DNA from: Roseovarius sp. SCSIO 43702
GTDB lineage: Bacteria; Pseudomonadota; Alphaproteobacteria; Rhodobacterales; Rhodobacteraceae
Reading direction: 5' to 3'
Assembly: GCF_019599045.1 (NCBI RefSeq)
Contig: NZ_CP080623.1
Span: 1,572,501 to 1,636,500, forward strand
DNA length: 64,000 nucleotides
The stretch's first letter is position 1. Every line of letters begins with the position of its first letter. This document shows positions 8,219-16,213 of this stretch, piece by piece. Position numbers and translations under genes: made by a program. The notes under the pieces were generated by a model that saw only the letters and a list, made by a program, of their open reading frames with translations, was not told where the DNA came from and made no database searches.

Positions 8219-10897
8219 TCAGCCGCGCGGCATCCGGAGCACGAGGTTCTTTCCGCGCTTGGTGTAGCGCAATTCCGAGTCGCCGATGGCGCTGACGCGG
8301 CCACCGTCGAGCCGGTCGCCCACCTTCACCTTCTTGTAGCGGCCATTCGAGAGCCGGACGAGCGCGCGGCGGTTGCTGGGCGAGCCGTAGACGCCGATGA
8401 GATTGACCTCGCGGAGGTTGATCGCGTTCTTCTCGGTCGCGGTGCGCGAGACCGAGGCGGAGCTGGGCACCGAGACCGAAACCGCCTGTTCGGTCGAGAC
8501 CGGGCGGCTGGCCGCGGCCTTGCGGGTGGCGGCGACCTTGGCGGAGAAGCCCTCGGGGCGTTTCCGGGGCGCGAGCGAGGACGCGACGGCCTGCGGGGTC
8601 GGGTTCTCGAAGGCGCTGTCGTCGGGCTGGGCGGTGTCCGTGATGCCGAGATCGGCGGTCGAGGCCGCGGCGACGGCGGCGGCGATGGCCTCGCTGTCGG
8701 TGCTGGCGACGGCCGGGGCGTCGGTGTCGTCGGTGGCTTCGGGTACGAGGTCGGCGGGGCGCAGGCGCGGACGCGGCGTGGCGAGCACCGCTGCGGCCAC
8801 CGCTTGGGCGTCCTCCGCCTCCTGCGCGCTGTCCTCGGCCTCGGCCTCGGTCTCGTCGTCGGCTGCGGCCTCGGGGCGGGTCATGTCGCGCGGCGGCTCC
8901 ACCTCGGGGCGGCCCGCGAAGACGCGGATGCCCTCGGGGGTGAGCGCGCCCTCGGGCGTGGCCTCCACCAGCGCCTCGCCGGTGTCCGGCGTGTCGCCCG
9001 GGTCGACCTCGAGGTCGATGGCGGGGCTGTCGGTGCCGGTCTCGCCGGGGGTGGTGGGCCGCGTCACGGTCTCGAGCGAGGCGAGGCGGGGCAGGGTGCT
9101 GGGACCGGGGCGCGACAGCGGCGCATCGGTGCCGGCCGTGTCGAGCGTGCCGAGGACGCCCGTGGCCGGCGCGTCGGGCAGGTCGGGCGACAGCTGCCAG
9201 ATGCCGGTCGCCGCGTAGCGCGCGCGCGCCTCGTCGGGCGAGAGCGCGGCGGGCAGCGCGTCGGTGGGCGTGAGCGGCAGGGTGTCGGCATCGCGGGCCG
9301 CGCGCCCGGTGTCCGAAAGATCGGGCGTGACCACGCGGTCGGGTGTCGGCGGCTCGGTCGTGGCGAGGGTGACGGGATCGTCGGGATCGGGTTTCGGCGC
9401 GGCGATGGTCGTGTCGTCGTCGCGCCCCAAGAGACCGGCGAGCCCGTCATCGAGGAAGATCGACGCCCAGGCGGCGACAGCCACTAGGAAAAGGAGCAGC
9501 GCGGCGGTGAGAATGAGGCCCAGGAAGCGGGGCTTGCCGCCCACCTCGGGTTCGCGCGCGCCGAAGACGGTCATGCGCTGCTTCTCGTCCTCGGCGCGGC
9601 CGCGGGCGGTGCCGTTGCCTGCGGAGGATCGTCCGGGGCGGGCCGCGGCGGGTGTGGCTGCGGCCGCGGCAGGCTTGGCACCGGGGCGGCGGACGCTGAA
9701 GAACGCGCTCGGGGGGGCGGGGGGCGTGTCGTCGGACGGGGCGGCGGGTGCGGCGGCGGGCGTCTCGGTGGTCTTGGGCGTGGCCTTGACGCTTGCCTCG
9801 GGCGCGACGGGGTTGGGGGCCTTGCGCGCGGACGCGCCGAAGGCGGTGAGTCGCGAGACGCCTTCGAGGCGCGGGGGGTCGGCTACGGCGTCGGCGTCGC
9901 GGCGCGCGCGGATGGAGGTGAAGCCGGCGGAGGCGGCGGGCGAGGGTGAGGGCGTCGTGGTGTCGCCCTCGTCGCTCTCGGTCCCGGATTCGGGATCGGG
10001 AGTGAGGCTGCTGAGAAGATCGGACTGGATCTCGTCGAAGCTTCGCGGAGCCTCGGGCGGTTCGGCGGGGGCGGCCTCCTCGGGCGGCGTGGCCGTTTCG
10101 AGGGCGGCGCCGACCGGCTCGGGGGCGGGGGTGTCGTCGGCCGGCGTGGGGTCGGCATCATCCGTGGCCCCGGCGGGCGGGGTGTCGTCCGCGGGTGAGG
10201 TCGGAGCCTTGGCGGGCGTGTCCTTCTGCGGGGTGGTCGCCGGGGGGGCGACGGGTTCCTCCGGCGCGGGCGGGGTCGCCGTGTCCTCGGACGGGGATGC
10301 CTCGGCGGCTGTCGCGGTTTCGGGCTCGGCATCCTCGGGCGCGGCGGTCGGCACGGGGATGACATGGAGGCGGGTCATGTCGCGCTCGACGCTTTCGCCC
10401 GGTGCGAGATGCTCGGACGCGACGGAGGTTTCGCCGAAGAACGGTTCACCGGCAAAGAGGTCGTCGGCGGGTTGCGCGACGAAGGAGACGGGGCCGAATT
10501 CATGCTCGGCGGCGAAGCTCTCGGCCTCGGCCAGCGTCTCGCGCGCGACGGCGGCGATCTTGACCCGGTCGCCATCGACCGACCAGTCATAGGCCAGTTC
10601 CGAGATGTCGTAGGGCGTGGCGTCGGCAAGCGCCGCGCGCACGAAGCCCGCCCTGTCCTCGGCCCATGCGTCATCCGTGGGCAGATCGAGATACTTGATC
10701 TGGTCGTCGGGGATGATGAGCTTGGTCGTGATGCCCCGCGGAGCGAATTTCGCGGCCTGCGCGCGCAGCTCCGCGAGGGCCGCGTTGAGGTCGGGCGCGT
10801 CGAGCGAGACCTCGCCAACCGGATGCCAGCCGAGATAGGCGCGGCGCAGCAGGCGGATACCATCGAAGGAAAGCGAGAGGGCGAAATTCGGTTTCAT
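8219..10897 (-). CDS. Large single-pass membrane protein with GspL-like N-end and PilP/GspC-like C-end
   Basis: An 892-aa protein with three parts. Residues 1 to about 165 are an ordered cytoplasmic domain (FALSLSFDGIRLLRR start) whose layout recalls the actin-like domain of GspL/PilM proteins. Residues about 165-450 are low-complexity Thr/Pro/Ala/Asp/Glu-rich linker. One strong transmembrane helix follows (about 455-478, LGLILTAALLLFLVAVAAW), then a second long disordered Pro/Thr/Asp-rich periplasmic linker. A compact end domain (about 828-892, NLREVNLIGVYGSP to VLRMPRG) resembles the HR/PilP domain of GspC and PilP. No other type II secretion or type IV pilus gene is nearby. A GTG at 10903 is an alternative start; neither start has a clear ribosome site. 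The domain relationships are my inference from sequence pattern; the topology is directly visible. Confidence 0.75.
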   Translation of the reverse strand: MKPNFALSLSFDGIRLLRRAYLGWHPVGEVSLDAPDLNAALAELRAQAAKFAPRGITTKLIIPDDQIKYLDLPTDDAWAEDRAGFVRAALADATPYDISELAYDWSVDGDRVKIAAVARETLAEAESFAAEHEFGPVSFVAQPADDLFAGEPFFGETSVASEHLAPGESVERDMTRLHVIPVPTAAPEDAEPETATAAEASPSEDTATPPAPEEPVAPPATTPQKDTPAKAPTSPADDTPPAGATDDADPTPADDTPAPEPVGAALETATPPEEAAPAEPPEAPRSFDEIQSDLLSSLTPDPESGTESDEGDTTTPSPSPAASAGFTSIRARRDADAVADPPRLEGVSRLTAFGASARKAPNPVAPEASVKATPKTTETPAAAPAAPSDDTPPAPPSAFFSVRRPGAKPAAAAATPAAARPGRSSAGNGTARGRAEDEKQRMTVFGAREPEVGGKPRFLGLILTAALLLFLVAVAAWASIFLDDGLAGLLGRDDDTTIAAPKPDPDDPVTLATTEPPTPDRVVTPDLSDTGRAARDADTLPLTPTDALPAALSPDEARARYAATGIWQLSPDLPDAPATGVLGTLDTAGTDAPLSRPGPSTLPRLASLETVTRPTTPGETGTDSPAIDLEVDPGDTPDTGEALVEATPEGALTPEGIRVFAGRPEVEPPRDMTRPEAAADDETEAEAEDSAQEAEDAQAVAAAVLATPRPRLRPADLVPEATDDTDAPAVASTDSEAIAAAVAAASTADLGITDTAQPDDSAFENPTPQAVASSLAPRKRPEGFSAKVAATRKAAASRPVSTEQAVSVSVPSSASVSRTATEKNAINLREVNLIGVYGSPSNRRALVRLSNGRYKKVKVGDRLDGGRVSAIGDSELRYTKRGKNLVLRMPRG

Positions 10898-10982
10898 CGG
10901 CACGCGTCATACCATCGGACCGGCCAGGGGGCGAGTCCCGTTACATGAGGAGGGAGTCTATCGCGGCTTCGTGCCGTTTCAA

Positions 10983-11023
10983 AGGGATGGCCCGCGATAT
11001 TCGATGATCGCGGGCCGATCCCT
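10983..11023 (-). terminator. Long hairpin downstream of metY
   Basis: AGGGAT-GGCCCGCGAT (10983-10998) pairs with ATCGCGGGCC-g-ATCCCT (11007-11023), a 16-bp stem with one bulged base and an 8-nt loop. On the minus strand it follows the metY stop by 9 nt and is trailed by TTTG, a weak T run. Likely a terminator or 3'-end stabiliser for metY. Confidence 0.6.
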
Positions 11024-11032
11024 GCCGATGGA

Positions 11033-12325
11033 TCAGCTATGCGCCTTGGCCAGCGCCTGGTCGAGGTCGGCGATGAGGTCGTCGGCGTTCTCGCATCCGA
11101 TCGAGATCCGCACCACGTTGGGCGCGGCGCCTGCGGCTTCCTGTTGCTCGGGGGTGAGCTGTCGGTGGGTGGTGGAGGCCGAGTGGATCACGAGGCTGCG
11201 CGTGTCGCCGAGATTGGCCACGTGGCTGAAGAGCTCGAGACTGTCGACGAACTTCACGCAGGCGTCGTAGCCGCCCTTGAGCGTCACGGTGAAGAGCCCG
11301 CCCGCGCCCTTGGGGCAGACCTTGGCGACGCGGTCGTGATAGGGCGAGGATTGAAGGCCCGCGTAGGTCACGGCCTCGACATTGTCGTGGCCCTCGAGCC
11401 AGCCCGCGACCTTGGTCGCGTTCTCGACATGCCGCTCCATCCGCAGCGAGAGGGTTTCGATCCCCAGCAGCGTGTAATGCGCGGCCTGCGGGTTGAGCGT
11501 CATGCCGAGGTCGCGCAGACCCACGGCGATGCCGTGGAAGGTGAAGGCCAGCGGGCCGAAGGTCTCGTGGAACTTGAGGCCGTGATAGGCGGGCTCGGGT
11601 TCGCTGAGCGAGGGGAACTTGTCGGAGGCGGACCAGTCGAAATTGCCCGAGTCGACCACCACGCCGCCGGTGACGGTGCCGTTGCCGGTGAGATACTTGG
11701 TCATCGAATGGACCACGAGGGTCGCGCCATGCTCGATGGGCCGGCAGAGATAGGGTGTGGCGGAGGTGTTGTCGACGATGAGCGGGATACCCGCCGCGTC
11801 GGCCACGTCGGCCACCGCGCGCAGGTCGGCGATGTGCCCGCCGGGGTTGGCGATGGATTCGCAGAAGACCGCGCGGGTGTCGTCGTCGATGGCCTCGCGG
11901 ATCGCGTCCATGTCGTCGATGTCCACGAACTTGGCCGACCAGCCGAAGCGCCTGATCGTCTGGCTGAACTGGGTGATCGAGCCGCCGTAGAGCCGGGTCG
12001 AGACCACCACGTTGCAGCCCGGTCCCATCAGCGGGAAGAGCGCCATGATCTGGGCCGCATGCCCCGAGGAGCAGCAGACCGCGCCCGCGCCGCCCTCGAG
12101 CGTCGCGACGCGTTCCTGCAACGCGGCAACGGTGGGGTTGGTGAGGCGGGAATAGATGTAGCCCACTTCCTGCAGGTTGAAGAGCGCCGCCGCGTGCTCG
12201 GCATCGCGGAAGACATAGGCGGTCGTCTGGTAGATCGGCGTCTGGCGTGCGCCGGTGGCCGGGTCGGGCCGGGCGCCTGCGTGGATCTGCAGGGTCTCGA
12301 AGCCGTAATTCGGGGCGTCGGTCAT
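11033..12325 (-). CDS. metY: O-acetylhomoserine sulfhydrylase (aminocarboxypropyltransferase)
   Basis: A 430-aa PLP enzyme of the Cys/Met-metabolism family that makes homocysteine from O-acetylhomoserine and sulfide. The start FETLQIHAG, the segment QTTAYVF, the YSRLTNPT motif and the PLP lysine in SMTKYLTGNGT (K210) are all present. The 430-residue length and the long insert around TGGVVVDSG identify MetY rather than the shorter MetB/MetZ types. AGGAGA precedes the ATG by 7-8 nt. It is flanked by a strong hairpin downstream and by the DUF421 gene upstream (96-bp gap). I searched that gap for a SAM-II riboswitch and did not find one. Confidence 0.93.
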   Translation of the reverse strand: MTDAPNYGFETLQIHAGARPDPATGARQTPIYQTTAYVFRDAEHAAALFNLQEVGYIYSRLTNPTVAALQERVATLEGGAGAVCCSSGHAAQIMALFPLMGPGCNVVVSTRLYGGSITQFSQTIRRFGWSAKFVDIDDMDAIREAIDDDTRAVFCESIANPGGHIADLRAVADVADAAGIPLIVDNTSATPYLCRPIEHGATLVVHSMTKYLTGNGTVTGGVVVDSGNFDWSASDKFPSLSEPEPAYHGLKFHETFGPLAFTFHGIAVGLRDLGMTLNPQAAHYTLLGIETLSLRMERHVENATKVAGWLEGHDNVEAVTYAGLQSSPYHDRVAKVCPKGAGGLFTVTLKGGYDACVKFVDSLELFSHVANLGDTRSLVIHSASTTHRQLTPEQQEAAGAAPNVVRISIGCENADDLIADLDQALAKAHS

Positions 12326-12421
12326 GGGTTGTCTCTCCTGTCGCGTTGGTTGCGCGCAGGTTAGGGTATCCGCGGGGGTGCCACAACTGCGATTGCGGGC
12401 CTCGGCGGGGGGACGCGCCGC

Positions 12422-12961
12422 TCAGTCCTTGCGCGGCCCTTGCCCCAGGTCCTCGAAGCCCGCGACGGAGCGCTCGGTGGGCGGCGCGTCGGTCGAGGTC
12501 ACGCTGAAGGAGCCGTCGCCCTCGAGGATGACGGCGCGCGCCGCCTCGGGCCCGCCGAGCCCCGCGCGGCGCAGAACCGCGCGCACTTCCTCGGGCGTGA
12601 CGCGCTCGCGGCGCATCGCGTCCTCGCAGAACTCGCCATTGCGCAGGAGCAGCGTGGGCTCCGCGCGGACGAGCCGGGCGATGCGCCGCGACCGGACCGA
12701 CGAGAAGGTCACGATCCATTGCAACCCGATGAGCAGGACGAGGGCGAGCAGCCCCTCGGCCAGCGCCACCTTCTCGGAGAGGATGATCGTGGCGAGCGTC
12801 GAGCCGAAGGCGACGGTGACCACGAGGTCGAAGGCGTTGAGCTGTGCCAGCGTGCGCTTGCCCGACACGCGCAACGCCGCGACGAGCGCCGCATAGGCGA
12901 GCGTGCCCACGAGCATCACGCGCAGAAGGCCCATCCAGTCCTGGAAGAACATGTCGTCCAT
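12422..12961 (-). CDS. DUF421 (YetF-type) membrane protein
   Basis: A 179-aa protein with three N-terminal hydrophobic helices (about residues 10-85) and a C-terminal soluble domain. The family core RVSGKRTLAQLNAFDLVVTV is recognisable near residues 31-50, and the EEVRAVLRRAG segment lies in the soluble part. The molecular function of YetF/DUF421 proteins is unknown; many are stress- or sporulation-linked. An EcfG-type promoter (12971-12996) ends only 9 bases before the ATG at 12961. The true start may therefore be the in-frame ATG at 12952, or the mRNA may be nearly leaderless. The gene is upstream of metY on the same strand. Confidence 0.88.
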   Translation of the reverse strand: MDDMFFQDWMGLLRVMLVGTLAYAALVAALRVSGKRTLAQLNAFDLVVTVAFGSTLATIILSEKVALAEGLLALVLLIGLQWIVTFSSVRSRRIARLVRAEPTLLLRNGEFCEDAMRRERVTPEEVRAVLRRAGLGGPEAARAVILEGDGSFSVTSTDAPPTERSVAGFEDLGQGPRKD

Positions 12962-12970
12962 ACCCCCCGG

Positions 12971-12996
12971 AACCCCCGATCCGGCCCGCGGGTTCC
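12971..12996 (-). promoter_or_regulatory. Candidate general-stress (EcfG-type) promoter of the DUF421 gene
   Basis: On the minus strand GGAAC (12996-12992), 17 bp, then GGTT (12974-12971). The geometry is identical to three other sites in this window, all upstream of minus-strand genes. The alphaproteobacterial EcfG consensus is GGAAC-N16/17-CGTT; here the first base of the -10 box is G. Confidence 0.5.
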
Positions 12997-13000
12997 CCGC

Positions 13001-13123
13001 TCAGGCGCGGAAGATGCCGCGCAGGGTGGGGGCGACGCCGGTCTTGTAGAAGACGATGAACATGACGACGCGCCAGAAGCCGGGCCGGGGCGGCCGCACC
13101 TCGTTCAGCGCGGTGCTGTCCAT
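13001..13123 (-). CDS. Possible 40-aa membrane peptide
   Basis: A small frame downstream of the glycosyltransferase-like gene on the same strand, separated by 85 bp. It would encode 40 residues with one hydrophobic segment (FWRVVMFIVFYKTGVA) between a short N-terminus and the basic end TLRGIFRA. An in-frame GTG at 13159 would make it 52 residues. No good ribosome-binding site precedes either start, so coding is uncertain. Support comes from its place on the strand of its neighbours and its plausible single-pass topology. I do not recognise a family. Confidence 0.35.
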   Translation of the reverse strand: MDSTALNEVRPPRPGFWRVVMFIVFYKTGVAPTLRGIFRA

Positions 13124-13208
13124 GAGGGCGCGGGCATCGCCGGCGTCTTCGGAGGGCACGCAGACGCATCGGTGGTGTTGAGGGCCGTCGCGACCCGCGT
13201 GAAGCCCT

Positions 13209-14213
13209 TCATCGCATCCAGAAGCCTTCGCGCTTGATCCGGTTGCGGATCGCCTGTTCGCGGCGGGGCAGGTTCTGCTGGTCGAACATCTCGCGCACCT
13301 TGCGGCCGCGACCCTGGAAGACCATGCGCTTGATGGGATCGTATTGCTTGACCACCTTCTTGATCCGGTTCGGTGCGAGCGCCTCCTCGATCTCGTTGAC
13401 GGCCGCGTCGGATTCGCGGGCGTAGAGCATCGGCAGCACGCGGTAGTGACAGGTGACAGCCCCGTCGATGAGCCCCTCGGGGAGCGTGTCGCGCCCGCCG
13501 CCGAGCTTGTGGATGACGAGCGGCAGCGCGATCTGGTCGAGCCAGGGATCGAAGCTCTGGCAGGCGAGTTCCTCGGGCGGGTCGTCGCGGATCGCGAGCG
13601 CGTAGTCGAGGAAGGTCTGGCCGAAGACGCGGGGACATTCGTAGAAGAAGAAGCCCGCGTTGAAGTAAAGGTAGCGTTTCCAGTATTCGTCGGGCTCGTC
13701 GAGGTCGAGCGAGCTTTGGAAATCGAGGCCGAACTTGTCGTAGAGCGATTTCCATAGCCCGGTGTAGCCCGGCCCGTAAAGCTCGGGCTGGGGCCATGTG
13801 CCCTCGCGCCGGAGCGACGCGGTGGGGCGCGCGAAATCGAAGGGCACCGCGTCCAGATCGCCGGTCACCAGCGTGTCCGTGTCGAAGAAGACGAAAGGTT
13901 CGCCCTCGGGCAGCGCGAATAACGCCTCGATCTTGTTGCCGTAGGGGTAGGCCTGGCCGAAATGGCGGGTCTCGAAGGGCACGATCTCGGCCCCGAGTTC
14001 GGTCAGCAGGTCGCGCGTGTCCTCGCCGCGGATGGTGGGGTCGTTCTTCCAGAGCGGTCCCGGCTGTGGTTCGGCCACGATGAGGCGGCCCGCGAAATCG
14101 GGATTGTGACGCCGGAAGGAGGCGCAGAAGATCACCGCCTCGTATTGCAGCCGCCCGCCCTGGCCCACGATCATGATGTTGAATTTGCGGGATGTCTTCG
14201 CCGTCGCGACCAT
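13209..14213 (-). CDS. Glycosyltransferase-like conserved protein
   Basis: A 334-aa soluble protein. It opens with a beta-strand/loop (FNIMIVGQGGRLQYEA) typical of nucleotide-sugar folds. A DxD-type motif FFDTDTLVTGDLD lies near residues 112-124, as in GT-A glycosyltransferases that bind a metal-sugar-nucleotide. Further conserved-looking blocks are YFNAGFFFYECPRVFG and a basic C-terminal region with many Arg/Lys. No signal peptide or membrane segment is seen. It is not next to other polysaccharide genes, so the acceptor is unknown. The GT-A relation is inferred from the DxD motif and fold pattern; the alternative is a conserved hypothetical without transferase activity. Confidence 0.75.
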   Translation of the reverse strand: MVATAKTSRKFNIMIVGQGGRLQYEAVIFCASFRRHNPDFAGRLIVAEPQPGPLWKNDPTIRGEDTRDLLTELGAEIVPFETRHFGQAYPYGNKIEALFALPEGEPFVFFDTDTLVTGDLDAVPFDFARPTASLRREGTWPQPELYGPGYTGLWKSLYDKFGLDFQSSLDLDEPDEYWKRYLYFNAGFFFYECPRVFGQTFLDYALAIRDDPPEELACQSFDPWLDQIALPLVIHKLGGGRDTLPEGLIDGAVTCHYRVLPMLYARESDAAVNEIEEALAPNRIKKVVKQYDPIKRMVFQGRGRKVREMFDQQNLPRREQAIRNRIKREGFWMR

Positions 14214-14310
14214 GCCTGCCCCTGATCTCCGGTCTGCCTCCGCGCCAGTATAGGAGGGTATGGCGCAAGTCAGAAGGGGGCAGGTGGAAAGATTGCGGGA
14301 AAGTGGCGGC

Positions 14311-14892
14311 TCAGGTGAAGACCGGGGGCGTCGTCATCTCGCCGCGCCAGAGCACGTAGGCCAGGACCGCGCTTCGATGCGTGGTGAGCGCATGGGGCGC
14401 GTTCGAGGGGTGATAGATCGTCTCGCCCGCGCGGAGGATCCGGGACGGCCGACCGTCGAGGTGAAACTCGGCCTCGCCCGCCACGACGAGATAGAGTTCC
14501 TCGGCGGGGTGGCGGTGCAGCGGGTAGTGGTAGCCGGGCAGCTGGTAGACCAGGAAACCGCGCATCTCGTCGGTGGCGAAAGGCGCGTCCCGGCCCAGTA
14601 TCTCGAAACAGCCGAAATGGCGGTGAAGCTCGGCGCCGATGGGCGTGTGGCGGTAGGTGTCGCGCCACTGCGCCAGCGGGGCGGCGGCGATGAGCGCGTC
14701 GCGGAAGGCCTCGCAGCCGGGGGCGGGCAGGGTGCCCGCGCTCTGCATCGCGTCGCAGAGCGGGTCGTGGTGCGGCTCGAGGGCGCGGGGCACGGGCGCA
14801 TCGGGAAAGCGACAGAACCGCGCGAGCGCCGCGCTGCGGGCATGCAACTCGCGCGCCTCCGAAAGGAGCGTCTGCCAGCGCGGGTCGGTCAC
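14311..14892 (-). CDS. Cupin of the DMSP-lyase family, DddQ-like
   Basis: A 193-aa protein with a C-terminal single-domain cupin. Motif 1 reads YHYPLHRHPAEELYLV, supplying H126, H128 and E132 as metal ligands plus nearby tyrosines. Motif 2 is YHPSNAPHALTT with H167. The helical N-terminal half (HARSAALARFCRFPD; QWRDTY) and this cupin spelling match the DddQ type of dimethylsulfoniopropionate lyase, which cleaves DMSP to dimethyl sulfide and acrylate. The GTG start at 14892 overlaps the stop of the upstream dehydrogenase as GTGA, so translation is coupled. Lyase activity is inferred from family; related cupins of other function are possible. A second cupin of this group lies at 60220-60816. 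Confidence 0.8.
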   Translation of the reverse strand: MTDPRWQTLLSEARELHARSAALARFCRFPDAPVPRALEPHHDPLCDAMQSAGTLPAPGCEAFRDALIAAAPLAQWRDTYRHTPIGAELHRHFGCFEILGRDAPFATDEMRGFLVYQLPGYHYPLHRHPAEELYLVVAGEAEFHLDGRPSRILRAGETIYHPSNAPHALTTHRSAVLAYVLWRGEMTTPPVFT

Positions 14893-15974
14893 GGGATCAC
14901 CACGATGTTGCCGGTGTGCTTCTTGGCGAGAAACGCCTCCTGCGCCGCGCGCAACTCGCGCAGTGGGTAGGTCGCGGCGAGCGCGGGGCGCAGTTCGCCG
15001 CGTTCGATATAGGTGACGATATCGGCGAGGATATGGGTGGGGATCACGGTCGAGCCGAGGAAGGTCAGGTCGCGCAGGTAGAAGCGCCGGAGGTCGAACG
15101 CGACGACCGGTCCCGCGATCGCGCCCGAGCAGGCGTATCGGCCGCCGCGCTCGAGCACGTCGATCAGGTCGGGCCAGAGAGGGCCGCCCACCACATCGGC
15201 GACCACGGTGATCTTCTCGTCCGCGAGGGCGCCGCGCAGATCGTCGGGCGTGCGCGGAAGGAGGCGGTCGGCGCCGAGCGCGCGGACCGCGTCGTGCTTG
15301 TCCTCGCCCGCCATGGCGATCACCCGCGCGCCGCGCCGCTTGGCCAGTTGCACGAGCGCGCCGCCCACGCCGCCCGAGGCGCCGGGCACGAGCACCGTGT
15401 CGCCCAGGGCCACGGCGGCGCGGGCGAGCATCCCCTCGGCGGTGGTGAAGCTGCACTGGAAGGTGGCGAGCTCGGCATCCGAGAGCGGGCTGTCGACCAC
15501 GAGAAGGCCGCGCGGATCGGCGGTGACGTATTGCGCGAAACCGCCATCGCGCTCGGAGCCGAGATAGCCGATGACCTCGGGGGTCGCGGAGGCGGACCAG
15601 TCGCGGAGCCAGGCGTCGAGCATCACGCGCTTGCCGATGAAGGACGGATCGGTGCGTTCCCCCACCGCGACCACGCGGCCCACGACGTCGGCGCCCTGGA
15701 TGCGGGGGAAGTCGATCGGCGCACCGCCCCAGCCCGGATCGGTCGCCTCGGGATCGCCGGAGGCCGTGCCGTCGGTCGCGCCGGTGACCGAACTCGAATA
15801 CCAGCCGGTGCGGGTGTTCACGTCCGTGTTGTTGAGCCCGCAGGCCCCCACACGGATCAGAAGCTCGCGATCGCCGGGGATGGGCACCGGCCAGTCCTCG
15901 TGCCACTCATAGGCGTCGAGCCCGCCATGGCGGGTCAGGACCATCGCCTGCATCGTCGTGGGTATCTCCGGCAT
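14889..15974 (-). CDS. Zinc-type/quinone oxidoreductase of the MDR superfamily
   Basis: A 361-aa medium-chain dehydrogenase/reductase. The N-terminal GroES-like part contains RVGACGLNNTDVNTRTGWY. The NAD(P)-binding Rossmann fold carries the motif VPGASGGVGGALVQLA near residues 185-200. The catalytic-zinc cysteine/histidine set of true alcohol dehydrogenases is not evident, which favours the quinone-oxidoreductase/enoyl-reductase side. It overlaps the DddQ-like gene by 4 bases (GTGA). Acrylyl-CoA reductase AcuI of DMSP metabolism is also an MDR protein, so a role in clearing the acrylate branch is conceivable but not shown. Start chosen at 15974; ATG codons at 15953 and 15944 are alternatives. 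Confidence 0.85.
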   Translation of the reverse strand: MPEIPTTMQAMVLTRHGGLDAYEWHEDWPVPIPGDRELLIRVGACGLNNTDVNTRTGWYSSSVTGATDGTASGDPEATDPGWGGAPIDFPRIQGADVVGRVVAVGERTDPSFIGKRVMLDAWLRDWSASATPEVIGYLGSERDGGFAQYVTADPRGLLVVDSPLSDAELATFQCSFTTAEGMLARAAVALGDTVLVPGASGGVGGALVQLAKRRGARVIAMAGEDKHDAVRALGADRLLPRTPDDLRGALADEKITVVADVVGGPLWPDLIDVLERGGRYACSGAIAGPVVAFDLRRFYLRDLTFLGSTVIPTHILADIVTYIERGELRPALAATYPLRELRAAQEAFLAKKHTGNIVVIP

Positions 15975-16155
15975 CCTGCGGCTCCGAACGGGTATCTCCT
16001 GCGCGCAGGGTGGCACCGCGGGCTTCTTCGGGCAAGATCGCACTGAACCCGGGCGCGCGTCTGCTGCCGGTAATTTCCCGGGCGAACGCCCGGAACCCCG
16101 GCGGGGTCCGGTCCGGGGGCGCCACACGCGCGCCCCCGCGGACCCTGCGCGCGGC

Positions 16156-16184
16156 TTGACACGCTGGGTTCGCGCCCGCATGTA
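16156..16184 (+). promoter_or_regulatory. Promoter of lepB-rnc
   Basis: A perfect TTGACA -35 box (16156-16161), 17 bp, then CATGTA (16179-16184) as -10. It lies 30 bp before the lepB ATG, with GGAG of the ribosome site between them. Upstream is a GC-rich stem (16114-16138, 9-bp arms) in an otherwise featureless 239-bp divergent gap. Confidence 0.6.
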
Positions 16185-16213
16185 GCACGCACCAAATCGG
16201 GGCGGAGCGACAG

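Noticed and set aside
12326..12421. Possible SAM-II riboswitch upstream of metY
   Set aside because: The 96-bp gap lacks the conserved SAM-II core and pseudoknot pairing; only a normal ribosome site is visible.
14260..14970. Plus-strand 236-codon frame with AGGAGG just before its ATG, antisense to the DddQ-like gene
   Set aside because: Composition is that of a GC-rich shadow frame (Arg/Gly/Ala/Val-rich, no recognisable domain), whereas the opposite strand encodes a clear cupin with metal ligands. The ribosome-site match is likely chance.
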